The notes: generated by a model not told the origin, from the letters alone. A DNA stretch of 64,000 nucleotides from Paraburkholderia largidicola (GCF_013426895.1 NZ_AP023175.1:434001-498000); one strand, 5' to 3'. Shown: positions 8,263-17,436, counted from the first letter of the stretch. Program-made: numbers and translations.

Positions 8263-9462
8263 TTACAGCGCGGCGATCAGCGTCTCGACTCCGCGCAGAT
8301 TGTTCCGCCTGCGCCACTGCAAGGCATCGAGATTCGTAAGACGCAGTTGCGGCAGCCGCGTCAGCAGCTTGTGCAGCGCGATTTCGAGTTCCATCATCGC
8401 GAGGCGCGCGCCAAGGCAATAGTGAATGCCCGCGCCGAAAGTCAATAGATGGCCTGACGGCTCGCGGCCGATATCGAGCGTATCCGGTGCGTCGAAACGT
8501 TCCGGGTCGCGATTGGCCGAACCAAGCAGCATGAAGACGATCGAGCCGCGCGGCAGCGTCTGTCCGTCGACGTCGATATCGTCGAACGCGGTGCGCACCA
8601 CCATCTGCACGGCCGTGTCGTAGCGCGCGCATTCGGCCACGGCCTTCGACACCAGCGACGGGGCGCGATGCAGCTTTTCCAGTTGCGCCGGATGCCGATG
8701 CAGCGCGATCAGCGCGTTGCCGAGCATGTTCGACGTGGTCTCGTGTCCCGCGACGAACAGCAAGATCACGTTCGAGATGATCTCGTCTTCCGACAACCGC
8801 TCGCCGCCCTCTTCCGCCTGAATCAGCGACGACACGATGTCATGGCCGGGCGCGGCGCGCCGTTGCGCGACCACCGCGCGGAAATACTGCTCGAGATCGA
8901 GCGCCGCCTGATTCGCGTGCGCGAGCGCCTCGGCCGACAGCGGTGCGAGATCGAATGCGGACACCAGCAGGCTCGCCGCGTCGCCGAAGCGCGCGCCATC
9001 CTCGACAGGTACATCCAGCAGCCTGCAGATGATCTGCAACGGCAGCGGCATCGCGAACTCGCTGACGAGATCCACTTCGCTTTTGCCTTGCATCGCGTCG
9101 ATCAGACTGTCCGTCGTTTCTTCCGCGATGGTGCGCAGCGTTTCGATCTGCCGTGCATTGAACGCCTTCATCAGCAGCGCGCGCAGGCGCGTGTGCGTGG
9201 GCGGGTTCATCATCAGGAACGTGCGTTCGAGCGCCTGAAACACCGGCTGCTCACGCGCGCTCTCGCCGTAGCGCGCGACCACGCTCGGCATGTACGTCTT
9301 GCCCATGCGTCGGTCGGGCAGCAGCGCGTCAATGACGGCGTGACGTCCCGTCAGCATGATGCTGGGCGCGAGCGGCACGAAGGCGCCCGCGCTGCGGATG
9401 CCTTCATAGAACGGATAAGGATTGTCGAAATAGGCAGGCGATGACAGATCGGTGAATTTCAT
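8263..9462 (-). CDS. Cytochrome P450
   Basis: A 399-residue soluble bacterial P450. The I-helix oxygen-activation motif is AGHETT near residue 237, the K-helix ExxR appears as ECAR followed by YDTAVQ, and the heme loop is FGAGIHYCLG with the proximal Cys near 347. It needs ferredoxin and reductase partners that are not encoded here. ATG 9462 (MKFTDLSSPAYF) is preferred; the frame extends to a weak TTG at 9483. It is the last gene of a four-gene minus-strand unit (aminotransferase, class II aldolase, ketopantoate-reductase family, P450), with 39 bases to the gene upstream. Substrate unknown. Confidence 0.92.
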   Translation of the reverse strand: MKFTDLSSPAYFDNPYPFYEGIRSAGAFVPLAPSIMLTGRHAVIDALLPDRRMGKTYMPSVVARYGESAREQPVFQALERTFLMMNPPTHTRLRALLMKAFNARQIETLRTIAEETTDSLIDAMQGKSEVDLVSEFAMPLPLQIICRLLDVPVEDGARFGDAASLLVSAFDLAPLSAEALAHANQAALDLEQYFRAVVAQRRAAPGHDIVSSLIQAEEGGERLSEDEIISNVILLFVAGHETTSNMLGNALIALHRHPAQLEKLHRAPSLVSKAVAECARYDTAVQMVVRTAFDDIDVDGQTLPRGSIVFMLLGSANRDPERFDAPDTLDIGREPSGHLLTFGAGIHYCLGARLAMMELEIALHKLLTRLPQLRLTNLDALQWRRRNNLRGVETLIAAL

Positions 9463-9501
9463 GCTTTGATGCGTGGGGCTCAAGTTATTGAAGGTGCAGC
9501 G

Positions 9502-10485
9502 TCAGTCGAGAGGATACAGCCCACGCACCCGAGCGTGCAGACGAGCCAGCCCAAACAGCGCATTCGCATAAGGCGCGTCGACGCCCGTCAGCTGGCCCAG
9601 TTCGCACACCGCGCCGACCAGCGCATCGAGTTCGACTGCCTTGCCCGCTTCCACGTCCTGCAGCATCGACGTGCGCATCGCGCCGAGTTTCAGCGTAACG
9701 GCGTGGCGATCTTCGGGCGCCTGCTCGATGGGGATGCCGAAGCGCGCGCCGATGGCTTTCGCTTCGAGCATCACGCGCGTGACGAAATCGCGCGCGAGCG
9801 GGTCGCTCAGGATCTTGTCGGTGGTCGCACCCGTGATGGCGCTGATGGGGTTCATCGTCATGTTGCCCCACAGCTTGTACCAGACGTCGCGCTGGATCTG
9901 ATCCGTCGCGCTCGCATCGAAGCCGGCCTTGCGCAGCAGTTCGACGAGCGACACCACGCGCTCGCTCGCGCGCCCCGTCGCTTCGCCGACGATCAGGCCA
10001 CGCCCCTGATGGTGCGCGACGACGCCGGGCGCATCGACGCGGCAGCTTGCATGCACGACGCATCCGAGCGTGCGCTCAGCGGGAATCGCAGCGGCAATCG
10101 AGCCGTCGGGATCGACGGAAGCGAGGCGCGCGCCCGCGAATTCGCCATGCAAGCCCGCGCAGAACCACCACGGCACGCCGTTCATTGCCGTCAGCACGAG
10201 CGTATTCGCGCCGAGCAGCGGCGCGATATGCTGCGCGACGGCGGCCATGCCGGGCGCCTTGACCGCGACGATCACGAGATCCTGCACACCGAGCGCTTCC
10301 GGTTTGTCGCTCGCCTGCACGCGGACCGCATGCGTCTCGCCGTTTTCCTTCAGACGCAGGCCGTGTTCACGCAACGCGTCGAGCGTCGCGCCGCGCGCGA
10401 CCACGCTCACGTCGCAGCCCGCCTGCGCGAGCTTCACACCCATCCATCCGCCGATCGCGCCGGCGCCGTAAATGCAGACCTTCAT
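9502..10485 (-). CDS. panE: 2-dehydropantoate 2-reductase family protein
   Basis: A 327-residue NADPH-dependent ketopantoate reductase family protein. The nucleotide-binding motif YGAGAIGGWMG opens the protein; the catalytic lysine lies in VWYKLWGNMTMNPIS, the usual K-x(3-4)-N arrangement, followed by a helical C-terminal domain. Classical PanE makes pantoate for coenzyme A, but many paralogues in Burkholderiaceae act on other 2-oxo acids, and the operon context (aminotransferase, class II aldolase, P450) favours such a paralogue. GAGGAAG is placed well before ATG 10485, and the aldolase stop is only 12 bases upstream. Confidence 0.82.
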   Translation of the reverse strand: MKVCIYGAGAIGGWMGVKLAQAGCDVSVVARGATLDALREHGLRLKENGETHAVRVQASDKPEALGVQDLVIVAVKAPGMAAVAQHIAPLLGANTLVLTAMNGVPWWFCAGLHGEFAGARLASVDPDGSIAAAIPAERTLGCVVHASCRVDAPGVVAHHQGRGLIVGEATGRASERVVSLVELLRKAGFDASATDQIQRDVWYKLWGNMTMNPISAITGATTDKILSDPLARDFVTRVMLEAKAIGARFGIPIEQAPEDRHAVTLKLGAMRTSMLQDVEAGKAVELDALVGAVCELGQLTGVDAPYANALFGLARLHARVRGLYPLD

Positions 10486-10497
10486 CGTCGTTCTTCC

Positions 10498-11280
10498 TCA
10501 ATCCTTATAGCTGGCGTCGATTCTATCGACCTTGCGCACCAGCGCATCGAACACGTCCTGCCCCGCGCCGTAGCGCGGGTCGAATTGCAGCGCATCGCGC
10601 GAGGATTGCTCGGCGACCGCTTCGGGCACGGGCCGCGCGCGGCCCATCGCGAACGTCGCGACCTGAATCTCGCAGGCGCGGTTCAGCGTCCACAGAATCG
10701 CGAACGCTTGCGGCAAGGTCGTGCCCCACGACAGCAACCCGTGATTGCGCAGAATCACCGCCTGCCGGTCACCGATATGTTCGACGAGGCGCGGCCCTTC
10801 TTCGGCGTGAATCGTGATGCCTTCGAAGTCGTGATACGCGATGCGTTCATGCAACTGCGCGCTGTAGAAGTTGGTCTGCTGCAAGCCGCCTTCCGAGCAC
10901 GCGACGGCCACGCCCGCCGTGGTATGAGTATGCATCACGCAATGCGCATCGGGGATGCCTTCGTGCAGCGCTGCGTGCACGGTGAAACCCGCGGGATTCA
11001 CCGGATACGTCGAGCCGTCGAGAATGCGCCCTTGCGCATCGATCTTCACCAGATTGCGCGCCGTGACTTCACTGTAATGCAGGCCGAATGGATTGATCAG
11101 GAATTGCTTCGCTCCACCCGTCACGCTTTCGGGCAGGCGCACCGTGATGTGGTTGTAGATCAGCTCGGTCCAGCCCAGCATATCGAAGACGCGGTAACAG
11201 GCGGCCAATTGAACGCGCGCCTGCCATTCGTCGGGATGCATTGCTGCGGACGCATGTTCGTCCCGCTCCATGATCTCCAT
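10498..11280 (-). CDS. Class II aldolase/adducin family protein
   Basis: A 260-residue zinc-dependent class II aldolase-family protein. Metal ligands are visible as the two His of VMHTHTTAG and the His of ILRNHGLLSWG; the N-terminal LIYNHITVRLPE segment is the typical AraD/FucA-like start of the domain. Members cleave or epimerise sugar phosphates or decarboxylate 2-oxo acids; the specific reaction here is open. AAGGAG precedes ATG 11280. The gene begins 10 bases after the aminotransferase stop, so the two are almost surely cotranscribed. Confidence 0.87.
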   Translation of the reverse strand: MEIMERDEHASAAMHPDEWQARVQLAACYRVFDMLGWTELIYNHITVRLPESVTGGAKQFLINPFGLHYSEVTARNLVKIDAQGRILDGSTYPVNPAGFTVHAALHEGIPDAHCVMHTHTTAGVAVACSEGGLQQTNFYSAQLHERIAYHDFEGITIHAEEGPRLVEHIGDRQAVILRNHGLLSWGTTLPQAFAILWTLNRACEIQVATFAMGRARPVPEAVAEQSSRDALQFDPRYGAGQDVFDALVRKVDRIDASYKD

Positions 11281-11290
11281 GTCGTGCTCC

Positions 11291-12499
11291 TTACTGGCGC
11301 GCGCCGGGCGCGGCGACGGCCGCAATCGCGGACGCCACGTACGCGACGTTGTTGCGGTTCAGGCCCGCGACGCACATGCGCCCCGAACGCAGCAGATAGA
11401 TGCCGTGTTCCAGGCGCAGCGTTTCGACCTGTTCGGCGGACAGACCTGTGTAGGTGAACATGCCGACCTGCGCGGTGTAACGTGCGCGCATCACTTCATC
11501 GACGCGGCCCGCCAGACCTTCGTGAATCGCATGGCGCATCTCATGGATGCGCTCGCGCATCACGCGCAACTCGTCGTCCCACGACGCGCGCAGCTTTGCG
11601 TCGCCGAGCACGCCTGCCACGAGCCGCGCGCCGTGCATCGGCGGATTGCTGTAGTTCGCGCGAATCGTGAAGGTCAGCTGGCCGAGCACGCGCTGCGCTT
11701 CGCCCGCGTCCTTACAGAGGACGCTCAGCGCGCCGCATCGCTCGCCGTACAACGAGAAGTTCTTCGAGAACGAGTTCGCGACGATCATCGGCACGTCAGC
11801 GTCCGCCAGCATGCGCACGCAGGCGGCATCTTCTTCGAGGCCGTCGCCGAAGCCCTGATACGCCATGTCGACGAAGGCGATCAGCTTGCGATGCTGCAGC
11901 ACGGGCACGAGCTCGCGCCACTGCTCGGCCGTCAGATCGACGCCCGTCGGGTTGTGGCAGCATGCGTGCAGCAGCACGATGCTGCGTTCGGGCAGCGAGT
12001 CGATCGTGTCGCGCATGGCGTCGAAGCGCAGGCCGCCCGTCGCGTCGTCGTAGTACGGATAGGTGTTGACCGTGTGGCCCGCCGCTTCGAACACGACGCG
12101 ATGGTTTTCCCAGCTCGGATCGCTCAGCCACACCTGCGAGCCGGCGAAGTGACGCTTCAGGAAGTCCGCGCCGACCTTCAGCGCGCCCGAACCGCCCACC
12201 GTCTGCACCGTCGCGATACGGCCGGCGGCGCGCGCGGCGCTGTCGGTACCGAACACGAGCGTTTGCGCGGCGTCGCGGTATTGCGGCAGGCCCGACATCG
12301 GCAGATAGGAGCGCGGCGTGCCCTGCGCGACGATGGCCGCCTCGGCTTCGCGCACCGACGACATCACGGGCAGCGTGCCGTTTTCGTCGAAGTAGATGCC
12401 GATGCTCAGATTGACCTTGTTGGTGCGCGGGTCGCGCTGGAAGTCCTCGTTGAGGCTCAGGATCGGATCGCCGGGATACGCGGGAATGTGTTCGAACAT
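11291..12499 (-). CDS. tyrB: Aromatic amino acid / aspartate aminotransferase
   Basis: A 402-residue fold-type I aminotransferase of the AspC/TyrB subgroup. The start MFEHIPAYPGDPIL, the segment LLHACCHNPTGVDL and the PLP-lysine motif ANSFSKNFSLYGERCG are diagnostic; the C-terminal Arg that binds the substrate carboxylate is in LRSGRMCVAGLN. It transfers amino groups between aspartate or aromatic amino acids and 2-oxoglutarate. The open frame runs on to 13642, but that extension is non-coding. It is the first gene of the operon ending with P450, divergent from a LysR gene. Confidence 0.88.
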   Translation of the reverse strand: MFEHIPAYPGDPILSLNEDFQRDPRTNKVNLSIGIYFDENGTLPVMSSVREAEAAIVAQGTPRSYLPMSGLPQYRDAAQTLVFGTDSAARAAGRIATVQTVGGSGALKVGADFLKRHFAGSQVWLSDPSWENHRVVFEAAGHTVNTYPYYDDATGGLRFDAMRDTIDSLPERSIVLLHACCHNPTGVDLTAEQWRELVPVLQHRKLIAFVDMAYQGFGDGLEEDAACVRMLADADVPMIVANSFSKNFSLYGERCGALSVLCKDAGEAQRVLGQLTFTIRANYSNPPMHGARLVAGVLGDAKLRASWDDELRVMRERIHEMRHAIHEGLAGRVDEVMRARYTAQVGMFTYTGLSAEQVETLRLEHGIYLLRSGRMCVAGLNRNNVAYVASAIAAVAAPGARQ

Positions 12500-12655
12500 G
12501 GTTGTGTCTCTGTCTATGTGTGCTGGACGTTGCTGAACTCTGCGAGAGGTTGCGAAGGCATGCACCGACGCGTGCGAAACAGTGTGTCGAAAAGCGCCGC
12601 TTGTCACAATCAATCGATTCTGCACGATTCGTAAGTTACGCTTTAGAATCGGCGG
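12500..12655. promoter_or_regulatory. Divergent promoter region, aminotransferase operon / LysR gene
   Basis: This 156-base gap lies between head-to-head genes and is the expected site for LysR binding. It is AT-richer than its surroundings (for example the stretch around 12600-12650 with CAATCAATCG and TAAGTTACGC). I could not assign a single convincing T-N11-A operator. Confidence 0.45.
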
Positions 12656-13585
12656 ATGGCCCTCACACGCATCACCATACGCCAGTTCGAGGCGTTCCTC
12701 GCGATTGTCGATCAGAACGGCATTGCCGCTGCGGCGCAACGGCTGGGGCTGACCTCGTCGGCCGTGAGCCAGTTGCTGGCGGAGCTGGAGCGCGAACTCG
12801 GCTTTCGTCTGTTCGACCGCACGACGCGGCGCGTGAGTCTGTCGACGGCAGGCCGCGATTTTCTCTCGTCGGCGGAATCGGTGCTGCGGCATTTGCGTGC
12901 CGCCGAGCAGACCGCGAGCGACATCCGCAACCGCGCGGCGGGCATCGTGCGCGTGGGCGCGCCGCTGGTGCTGGCGAGCACAGCGATTCCGTTTGCCATA
13001 GCGGGCTATGCGACGGAGAAGCCGAAGGTCGTGGTGCGGGTCGTCGACACGGATGTCGAGCAACTGGTGGAGCGCGTCGCGAGCGGGGACGTCGATCTTG
13101 CCGTCGGTCCCGATCGTGCGACGGGCGACCGCGTGCAGCGGGAGCCGATCTTTCCGAGTCCGTGGGTGTTGTGGTGCGCGGAGCAGCATCCACTGGCGAG
13201 GAAAAGGCGCCTGCGCTGGCAGGATCTGAGGGGGACGCCGATCATCGCGACGGGCCGCGATCACGAAGCGAGCGTCGCGCAGATGCTGGCCGATCAGCCG
13301 TCGGATGCGCGGATTGCGCCTGTTGAGGTTGTCGATAATGTGACCACTGCGTTTGGTCTTGTTGCGCAGGGGCTTGCGGTGACGCTTGCGCCGCTGTATG
13401 TGAAGCCGCTGGCGCAGACGTTTGGGCTGGTGATGCGGCGCGTCGTCGCGCCGGAGACGATTCGGGAAGTGTGTGTATATCGGCCGGTGGATCGGTCGTT
13501 GTCGCCGTCGGCGGATGGGTTTGCGCAGTTTCTTGGGGTGTGTTTGAAGACCTGGGATCGGAAGACGCAAAGTGGCGGGCGGTGA
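12656..13585 (+). CDS. LysR family transcriptional regulator
   Basis: A 309-residue LysR regulator: N-terminal winged helix-turn-helix (residues about 4-63, with AAAAQRLGLTSSAVSQLLAELE as the recognition region and LFDRTTRRVSLSTAG as the wing) and a periplasmic-binding-like effector domain. It is transcribed away from the aminotransferase-aldolase-reductase-P450 operon and is the natural candidate for its regulator, with an intermediate of that pathway as co-inducer. Its stop codon lies about 80 bases before repeat copy A. Confidence 0.9.
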   Translation: MALTRITIRQFEAFLAIVDQNGIAAAAQRLGLTSSAVSQLLAELERELGFRLFDRTTRRVSLSTAGRDFLSSAESVLRHLRAAEQTASDIRNRAAGIVRVGAPLVLASTAIPFAIAGYATEKPKVVVRVVDTDVEQLVERVASGDVDLAVGPDRATGDRVQREPIFPSPWVLWCAEQHPLARKRRLRWQDLRGTPIIATGRDHEASVAQMLADQPSDARIAPVEVVDNVTTAFGLVAQGLAVTLAPLYVKPLAQTFGLVMRRVVAPETIREVCVYRPVDRSLSPSADGFAQFLGVCLKTWDRKTQSGGR

Positions 13586-13667
13586 GGTACCGTGTGGATT
13601 TTGGGTTTTGGGTTTTGGGGTTTGCGGCCTTTGCGCTGGCATCCGCGGTTTGCTTCTGGTTTGCTAG

Positions 13668-14222
13668 CGTTGCCCCTGTGCGGGGCGGCACCTACTTTTC
13701 TTTGCCGCCGCAAAGAAAAGTAGGCAAAAGAAAGCGGCTCACACCGCCAGTGCTTGTGTTTGCCTGAGGGCCCCCACAGGGTCTTACGCTTCAAACGGTA
13801 GCGCGCCAGTCCGCGCTCGTTGCCAACGTCCTCTCCGTGCGCCTCACCCGCTTCATCTGCACGCGTTGCAGCACATCGTGTCACATATTCCACGGCCGCC
13901 CAGGTGGCAAACTGTGTGTAGGCCCAGGTGTTCCACACGCCTCACTTCGGACCGGTAGCGCACGCGTCCCACCCGGTAAGAGCGCTACCCTTTGTGGCGC
14001 GACAACCTGCACACAGTTTGCCACCTTGGCGGCACAACCCAGTCGCTGCCGCTGGCCGGAGTACGGGTATTCGAAGCGGGTGAGGCATTCATTCGAAGCG
14101 TTGGCAACGGGCACCAGCAGGGACGTTGCCGTGTGAAGCATAAGACCCGTTGGGGTCCCTCAGGCGAATACACGGGCTGGCGGTGTGAGCCGCTTTCTTT
14201 TGCCTACTTTTCTTTGCGGCGG
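13668..14222. repeat. Intergenic nested-palindrome repeat, copy A (main part, interrupted by IS481)
   Basis: First of four copies of a roughly 590-base element. Its left end starts with GCGTTGCCCCTGTGCGGGGC and contains the 34-base palindrome centred on CTTTGCCGCCGCAAAG; the right end carries the same sequence inverted. Inside lies a second inverted pair (GGTGGCAAACTGTGTG near 13905 and CACACAGTTTGCCACC near 14011). The IS481-family element at 14223-15500 sits in the right terminal palindrome, and the last 38 bases continue after it. Short ORFs occur in all frames but none looks coding. Copy B is the essentially identical reverse complement. Confidence 0.88.
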
Positions 14223-15500
14223 TGTACAGACTGGAGACATGGTTGACACATGTACAGGGACATCGCTGACACATGATGGTCAGGGTTTTACTGTCTTCAG
14301 GTCAAGTTTTGCGACTCGCTGATGGGCAAACCAGAGCTCGATCACTCCGTCTTCGTTTTCGCTCGGGCGGGCTGCCACCTGCAGCCCCTTGAGCGCAATC
14401 GAGAGCTTCACTTTCTCGCCTCGCACGCGCACCACGCCGCTTGCATTGACCTGTAGCACTTCATCGCCGCAACCGTATTCGGGCTCGGGCAGCCGCTCCG
14501 GCATCCTGCGCAGGCTGCACGCGTAGCGGGTGACCGGCACCGCCATGTCCAGTGCCTCATGCGGACGCTCGGTGTTGTACACCTGCCGCCAGCGATCCAG
14601 TGCCTGCTGCACGTGCGCGTGCGTGGTGAACGTGTGCCGCTCCAGCACTTCAGCCTTCAGCGAGCGGTGAAACCGTTCATCCTTGCCATTGGTCTGCGGG
14701 TGATACGGGCGGCTATAGCTCACCTGGATGCCCAGCCGGATCAGCCAGACCGCGAGCTCGGTGAGCTGCCCCGGCGCACTGGGCGAGCCCCACGGCGCGC
14801 CGTTGTCGGTGTTGATGCGCGATGGCAGCCCGTAGCAGCGAAACGCCCGCTCAAGCTCTGCCTGCACGATCCCGGTGGTGGTGCGCGCGCAGGCGCTCAG
14901 CACGATGTTGTAGCGCGAGTGGTCATCGATGACCGTCAGCGGCGCGCAGCGCCCGCTCTCCAGCGTCGGGAAGTCGCCCTTGAAGTCCATCTGCCACAAC
15001 GAGTTCGGATGCTCGTGCTCGAAGCGTTGCCAGTGCTGGCGCTGGCGGGACGCCTGCTCGTCAATGAGCCCGTGGCGTCGCAGGATCTCGGTGATGGTGG
15101 CGGGCGCGGGAACCTCAATCTGGCCCAGATCGCGCAGGCGCCGTGCGATCTTGCGTCCGCCCCAGCCATGCTCGCGGCGCAGGTCCAGCACCAGTGCCTC
15201 GATGTGCTCCGGTGAGCGTGTGGGGCTGTGATGCGGGCGCCGGGAGCGGTCGGCCAGCCCCTTGCTACCCTCAGACTTGTGGCGGGCGAGCCACTTGTAG
15301 CCGGTCTGGCGGGTGATCTTGAATTTACGGCATAGCTCGCTGAACGGGAGCGCCTGTGTGGCGGCCTCGCAGACGAAGTCTTCGCGACGATTCATGGTGT
15401 CTTTTACATCCCAGGGCATGGTTGGAATCCGGGCGTTTGATTACCCGAAAGTGTCAGTCATGTCCCTGTACACCTGTCAGCGATGTCTCCAGTCTGTACA
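14223..15500 (-). mobile_element. IS481-family insertion sequence (1278 bp)
   Basis: The ends are inverted repeats of about 50 bases; the first 18 (TGTACAGACTGGAGACAT) are identical at both ends and the rest is imperfect. The element is flanked by a direct 6-base duplication CGGCGG (14217-14222 and 15501-15506). In the uninterrupted repeat copies this site reads TTTGCGGCGGCAAAG, which confirms the duplication and the exact borders. It carries one transposase gene, intact. Confidence 0.93.
14280..15419 (-). CDS. IS481-family transposase
   Basis: A 379-residue transposase with an N-terminal helix-turn-helix (LCRKFKITRQTGYKWLARHK, residues 30-50), a second HTH region to about 120, and an rve-type DDE catalytic core: D145 in QMDFKGDF, D205 in INTDNGAPW and E248 in TNGKDERFHRS. 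The catalytic triad and frame are intact, so the element may be active. The first codon may be ATG 15419 or the internal ATG at residue 9. Confidence 0.93.
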   Translation of the reverse strand: MPWDVKDTMNRREDFVCEAATQALPFSELCRKFKITRQTGYKWLARHKSEGSKGLADRSRRPHHSPTRSPEHIEALVLDLRREHGWGGRKIARRLRDLGQIEVPAPATITEILRRHGLIDEQASRQRQHWQRFEHEHPNSLWQMDFKGDFPTLESGRCAPLTVIDDHSRYNIVLSACARTTTGIVQAELERAFRCYGLPSRINTDNGAPWGSPSAPGQLTELAVWLIRLGIQVSYSRPYHPQTNGKDERFHRSLKAEVLERHTFTTHAHVQQALDRWRQVYNTERPHEALDMAVPVTRYACSLRRMPERLPEPEYGCGDEVLQVNASGVVRVRGEKVKLSIALKGLQVAARPSENEDGVIELWFAHQRVAKLDLKTVKP

Positions 15501-15544
15501 CGGCGGCAAAGAAAAGTAGGTGCCGCCCCGCACAGGGGCAACGC
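15501..15544. repeat. Repeat copy A, right end after the IS481 insertion
   Basis: CGGCGGCAAAG through GGGGCAACGC is the distal part of the right terminal palindrome of copy A, starting with the second copy of the target duplication. It is followed (15545-15615) by the flank module with CACCAATCACATCACGCG and GTGCCAGCGC, which recurs almost unchanged next to copy D (46013-46085). Confidence 0.85.
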
Positions 15545-15629
15545 TTGAGGCACCAATCACATCACGCGGGTGCCAGCGCAAAAACAAGCAAACCACCCCA
15601 AGCGTCGCAGACAAAAAACCGACCCAAAT

Positions 15630-16649
15630 TCAACCAGCAATCCCCCCGCGCGGCGTTTGCCCCTTCACTCCCTCCACGCGCTGCGGCAACTCAACCCTCG
15701 GCAACAGCCGACGCGCCACCCATGCGCCCACCGTCTTCCACGCAATCACCCCAATCACCGCATTCGATGCAATAAACAGCGCACCAGCGAGCCACTCAAC
15801 CTCCCCCGTCGCACCGCGTTCAACAATCCTCATAGCAAGGGTCGGCAGCGCAGCAGCACCAAACGTGAACGCCCAGTACGAAGGCACGAACGGCTGACGG
15901 CGAATCCACGGCAGCAGCCGCAACATCAACAACGCCTGGTACAGGCCATACCCGAGCAGCGCAAACGCAAACAGATCCGGCGCACCATGCGTAATGCTCA
16001 TATACGCAACACCCCCCACCACAGGCGGCGCAATCTGAATCCCAAGCAACGGACGTTGCGCTTCAGGCAGCGGCGTATGCACGGCAGCGCGATGCAAAAT
16101 CAGCGACTCGATCGCGAGCCACGACAACAACCCAGCCCCGAAGAACAACATCCCCATCTGTTGAAAGCCGAACGTCGCCGAGGCCGTCGCCGCAACAAAG
16201 CTCGGCGCCACGGCGGGCAGATAGATGGCCGGCGTCGTCAGTTCCGGGTTGCGTCCGCCCTGCCAGATGCGGCCTTGCAGATGCACACCCACCACGAGTT
16301 GCGTGACGGCGGCGACCGCAAACACCGCCAGCCCGGCCGTGTGCGAATAGTTGCCGAGCGCCATCGACGCCAGCAGGCTCGCCGTCGGCCCCAACGCGAC
16401 GAACGACGATTGCACCGGATGCTCCCACTCCGCCCTGGCTTGCGAACGTTGCACGAACCACTTTCGCGCATACGCCGCGAGCACGATGACCCACACCGCC
16501 AGCGCCACGAATGTCAGCGTATCGACGATGCCCGCCGGCATGGGCCAGATACGCGCCGCGACGCGCCAGGCGTTCGCGAGCGCCAGTGGACCGACGGCAA
16601 TACCGAAGAAGGAAGCGGGCATCACCGTATCGTTTGTCTTCGCTTGCAT
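15630..16649 (-). CDS. TehA/SLAC1-like tellurite resistance / C4-dicarboxylate transporter family protein
   Basis: A 339-residue integral membrane protein with about ten hydrophobic helices and the family N-terminal signature MPASFFGIAVGPLALANAW. TehA/SLAC1 proteins are trimeric anion channels or transporters; in bacteria they are linked to tellurite resistance or organic anion export. A partner TehB methyltransferase is not present. AGGAGAGTGAC precedes ATG 16649. The stop codon falls about 15 bases from the flank module of repeat copy A. The gene is convergent with LysR across the repeat. Confidence 0.87.
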   Translation of the reverse strand: MQAKTNDTVMPASFFGIAVGPLALANAWRVAARIWPMPAGIVDTLTFVALAVWVIVLAAYARKWFVQRSQARAEWEHPVQSSFVALGPTASLLASMALGNYSHTAGLAVFAVAAVTQLVVGVHLQGRIWQGGRNPELTTPAIYLPAVAPSFVAATASATFGFQQMGMLFFGAGLLSWLAIESLILHRAAVHTPLPEAQRPLLGIQIAPPVVGGVAYMSITHGAPDLFAFALLGYGLYQALLMLRLLPWIRRQPFVPSYWAFTFGAAALPTLAMRIVERGATGEVEWLAGALFIASNAVIGVIAWKTVGAWVARRLLPRVELPQRVEGVKGQTPRGGIAG

Positions 16650-16908
16650 GTCACTCTCCTGTCCGTTGCGCGTCGCGACCGAACTACTGCGATGCGCCGA
16701 TGGAAGGCACTGTAAAGGCGGCGTATGGGCGCGCGAATGCCGGGCCGTCTCGACAACATGCTCGATCGGATCAATGCCCTTCAGGAATCACGCTCGCCGC
16801 GTTCGATGAGCCGATCGGGCAGGAATGTGAGCCGCGCAAGCATGTGCCGCAAGCGCGCCCATCCGTATGCTCGGCGCTCCTGTTTCAGCCATGGAGATTT
16901 CGTCAGAC

Positions 16909-17436
16909 ATGAATTTCGTCTTATCGACGTTCGGCAGGCACGCGGCGGCCCTCGCTGCGGCGCTTGCCTGCAGCGTTGCGCTCGCGGCTGCGCCCGCCGC
17001 GCCCGCTGCCATTTATCAGACGCAGTTACAGCCGCTCGACGGCAAGCTCGAATCGCTCGACCGTTATCGTGGACACGCGCTCGTCGTCAACTTCTGGGCG
17101 CCGTGGTGCGGGCCGTGCCGCACCGAAGTGCCAGAGTTCGTAGCGATGCAGGACGCGTATCGTGGCAAGGCGCAATTCGTCGGCGTCGCGCTCGACGAAG
17201 CGGCTGCCGTGCGCGCATTCGCGCACGACTATGGGATCAACTACCCGCTCTATCTCGCCGGCATGGGCGGTATCGCGATCATGCTGCGCGAGGGCGATAC
17301 GCGCGGCGCGGTGCCGTTCACCGTCGTCTATGACGGCAACGGGCACAAGGTCGGCACGATTACGGGGCTCGCGAGTCCCGAGAAGCTCGAAGCGTTGCTG
17401 GCCGCGGCGATCGCAGCAACGCCTGGCGATCACTGA
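16909..17436 (+). CDS. TlpA-like thiol-disulfide oxidoreductase, exported
   Basis: A 175-residue thioredoxin-fold protein. Residues 1-32 form a signal peptide rich in Ala; the active site FWAPWCGPC has the redox pair C67 and C70, and the cis-proline appears in RGAVPFTVVYD. TlpA/ResA-type proteins reduce disulfides in the periplasm, for cytochrome c maturation or other clients. ATG 16909 is chosen because it directly begins the signal peptide; the frame extends to 16867. It is convergent with the GDPD-family gene. An electron donor (CcdA/DsbD) is not adjacent. Confidence 0.88.
   Translation: MNFVLSTFGRHAAALAAALACSVALAAAPAAPAAIYQTQLQPLDGKLESLDRYRGHALVVNFWAPWCGPCRTEVPEFVAMQDAYRGKAQFVGVALDEAAAVRAFAHDYGINYPLYLAGMGGIAIMLREGDTRGAVPFTVVYDGNGHKVGTITGLASPEKLEALLAAAIAATPGDH

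Noticed and set aside
9466..11457. 663-codon open frame on the plus strand
   Set aside because: Antisense to the panE-family and aldolase genes with clear motifs.
12500..13642. N-terminal extension of the aminotransferase frame by about 380 codons
   Set aside because: It runs antisense through the LysR gene and has no stop by chance only; the family start is at 12499.
13837..14136. 99-codon ORF present identically in repeat copies A (+) and B (-, 21797-22096)
   Set aside because: The identity comes from the repeat itself; the frame is not kept in copies C and D, and several other frames are equally open. Not treated as a gene.
13668..14222. Repeat copies as a CRISPR array or tRNA/rRNA-derived element
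   Set aside because: No regularly spaced short repeats with unique spacers, no cas genes, and no tRNA-like cloverleaf or rRNA sequence.
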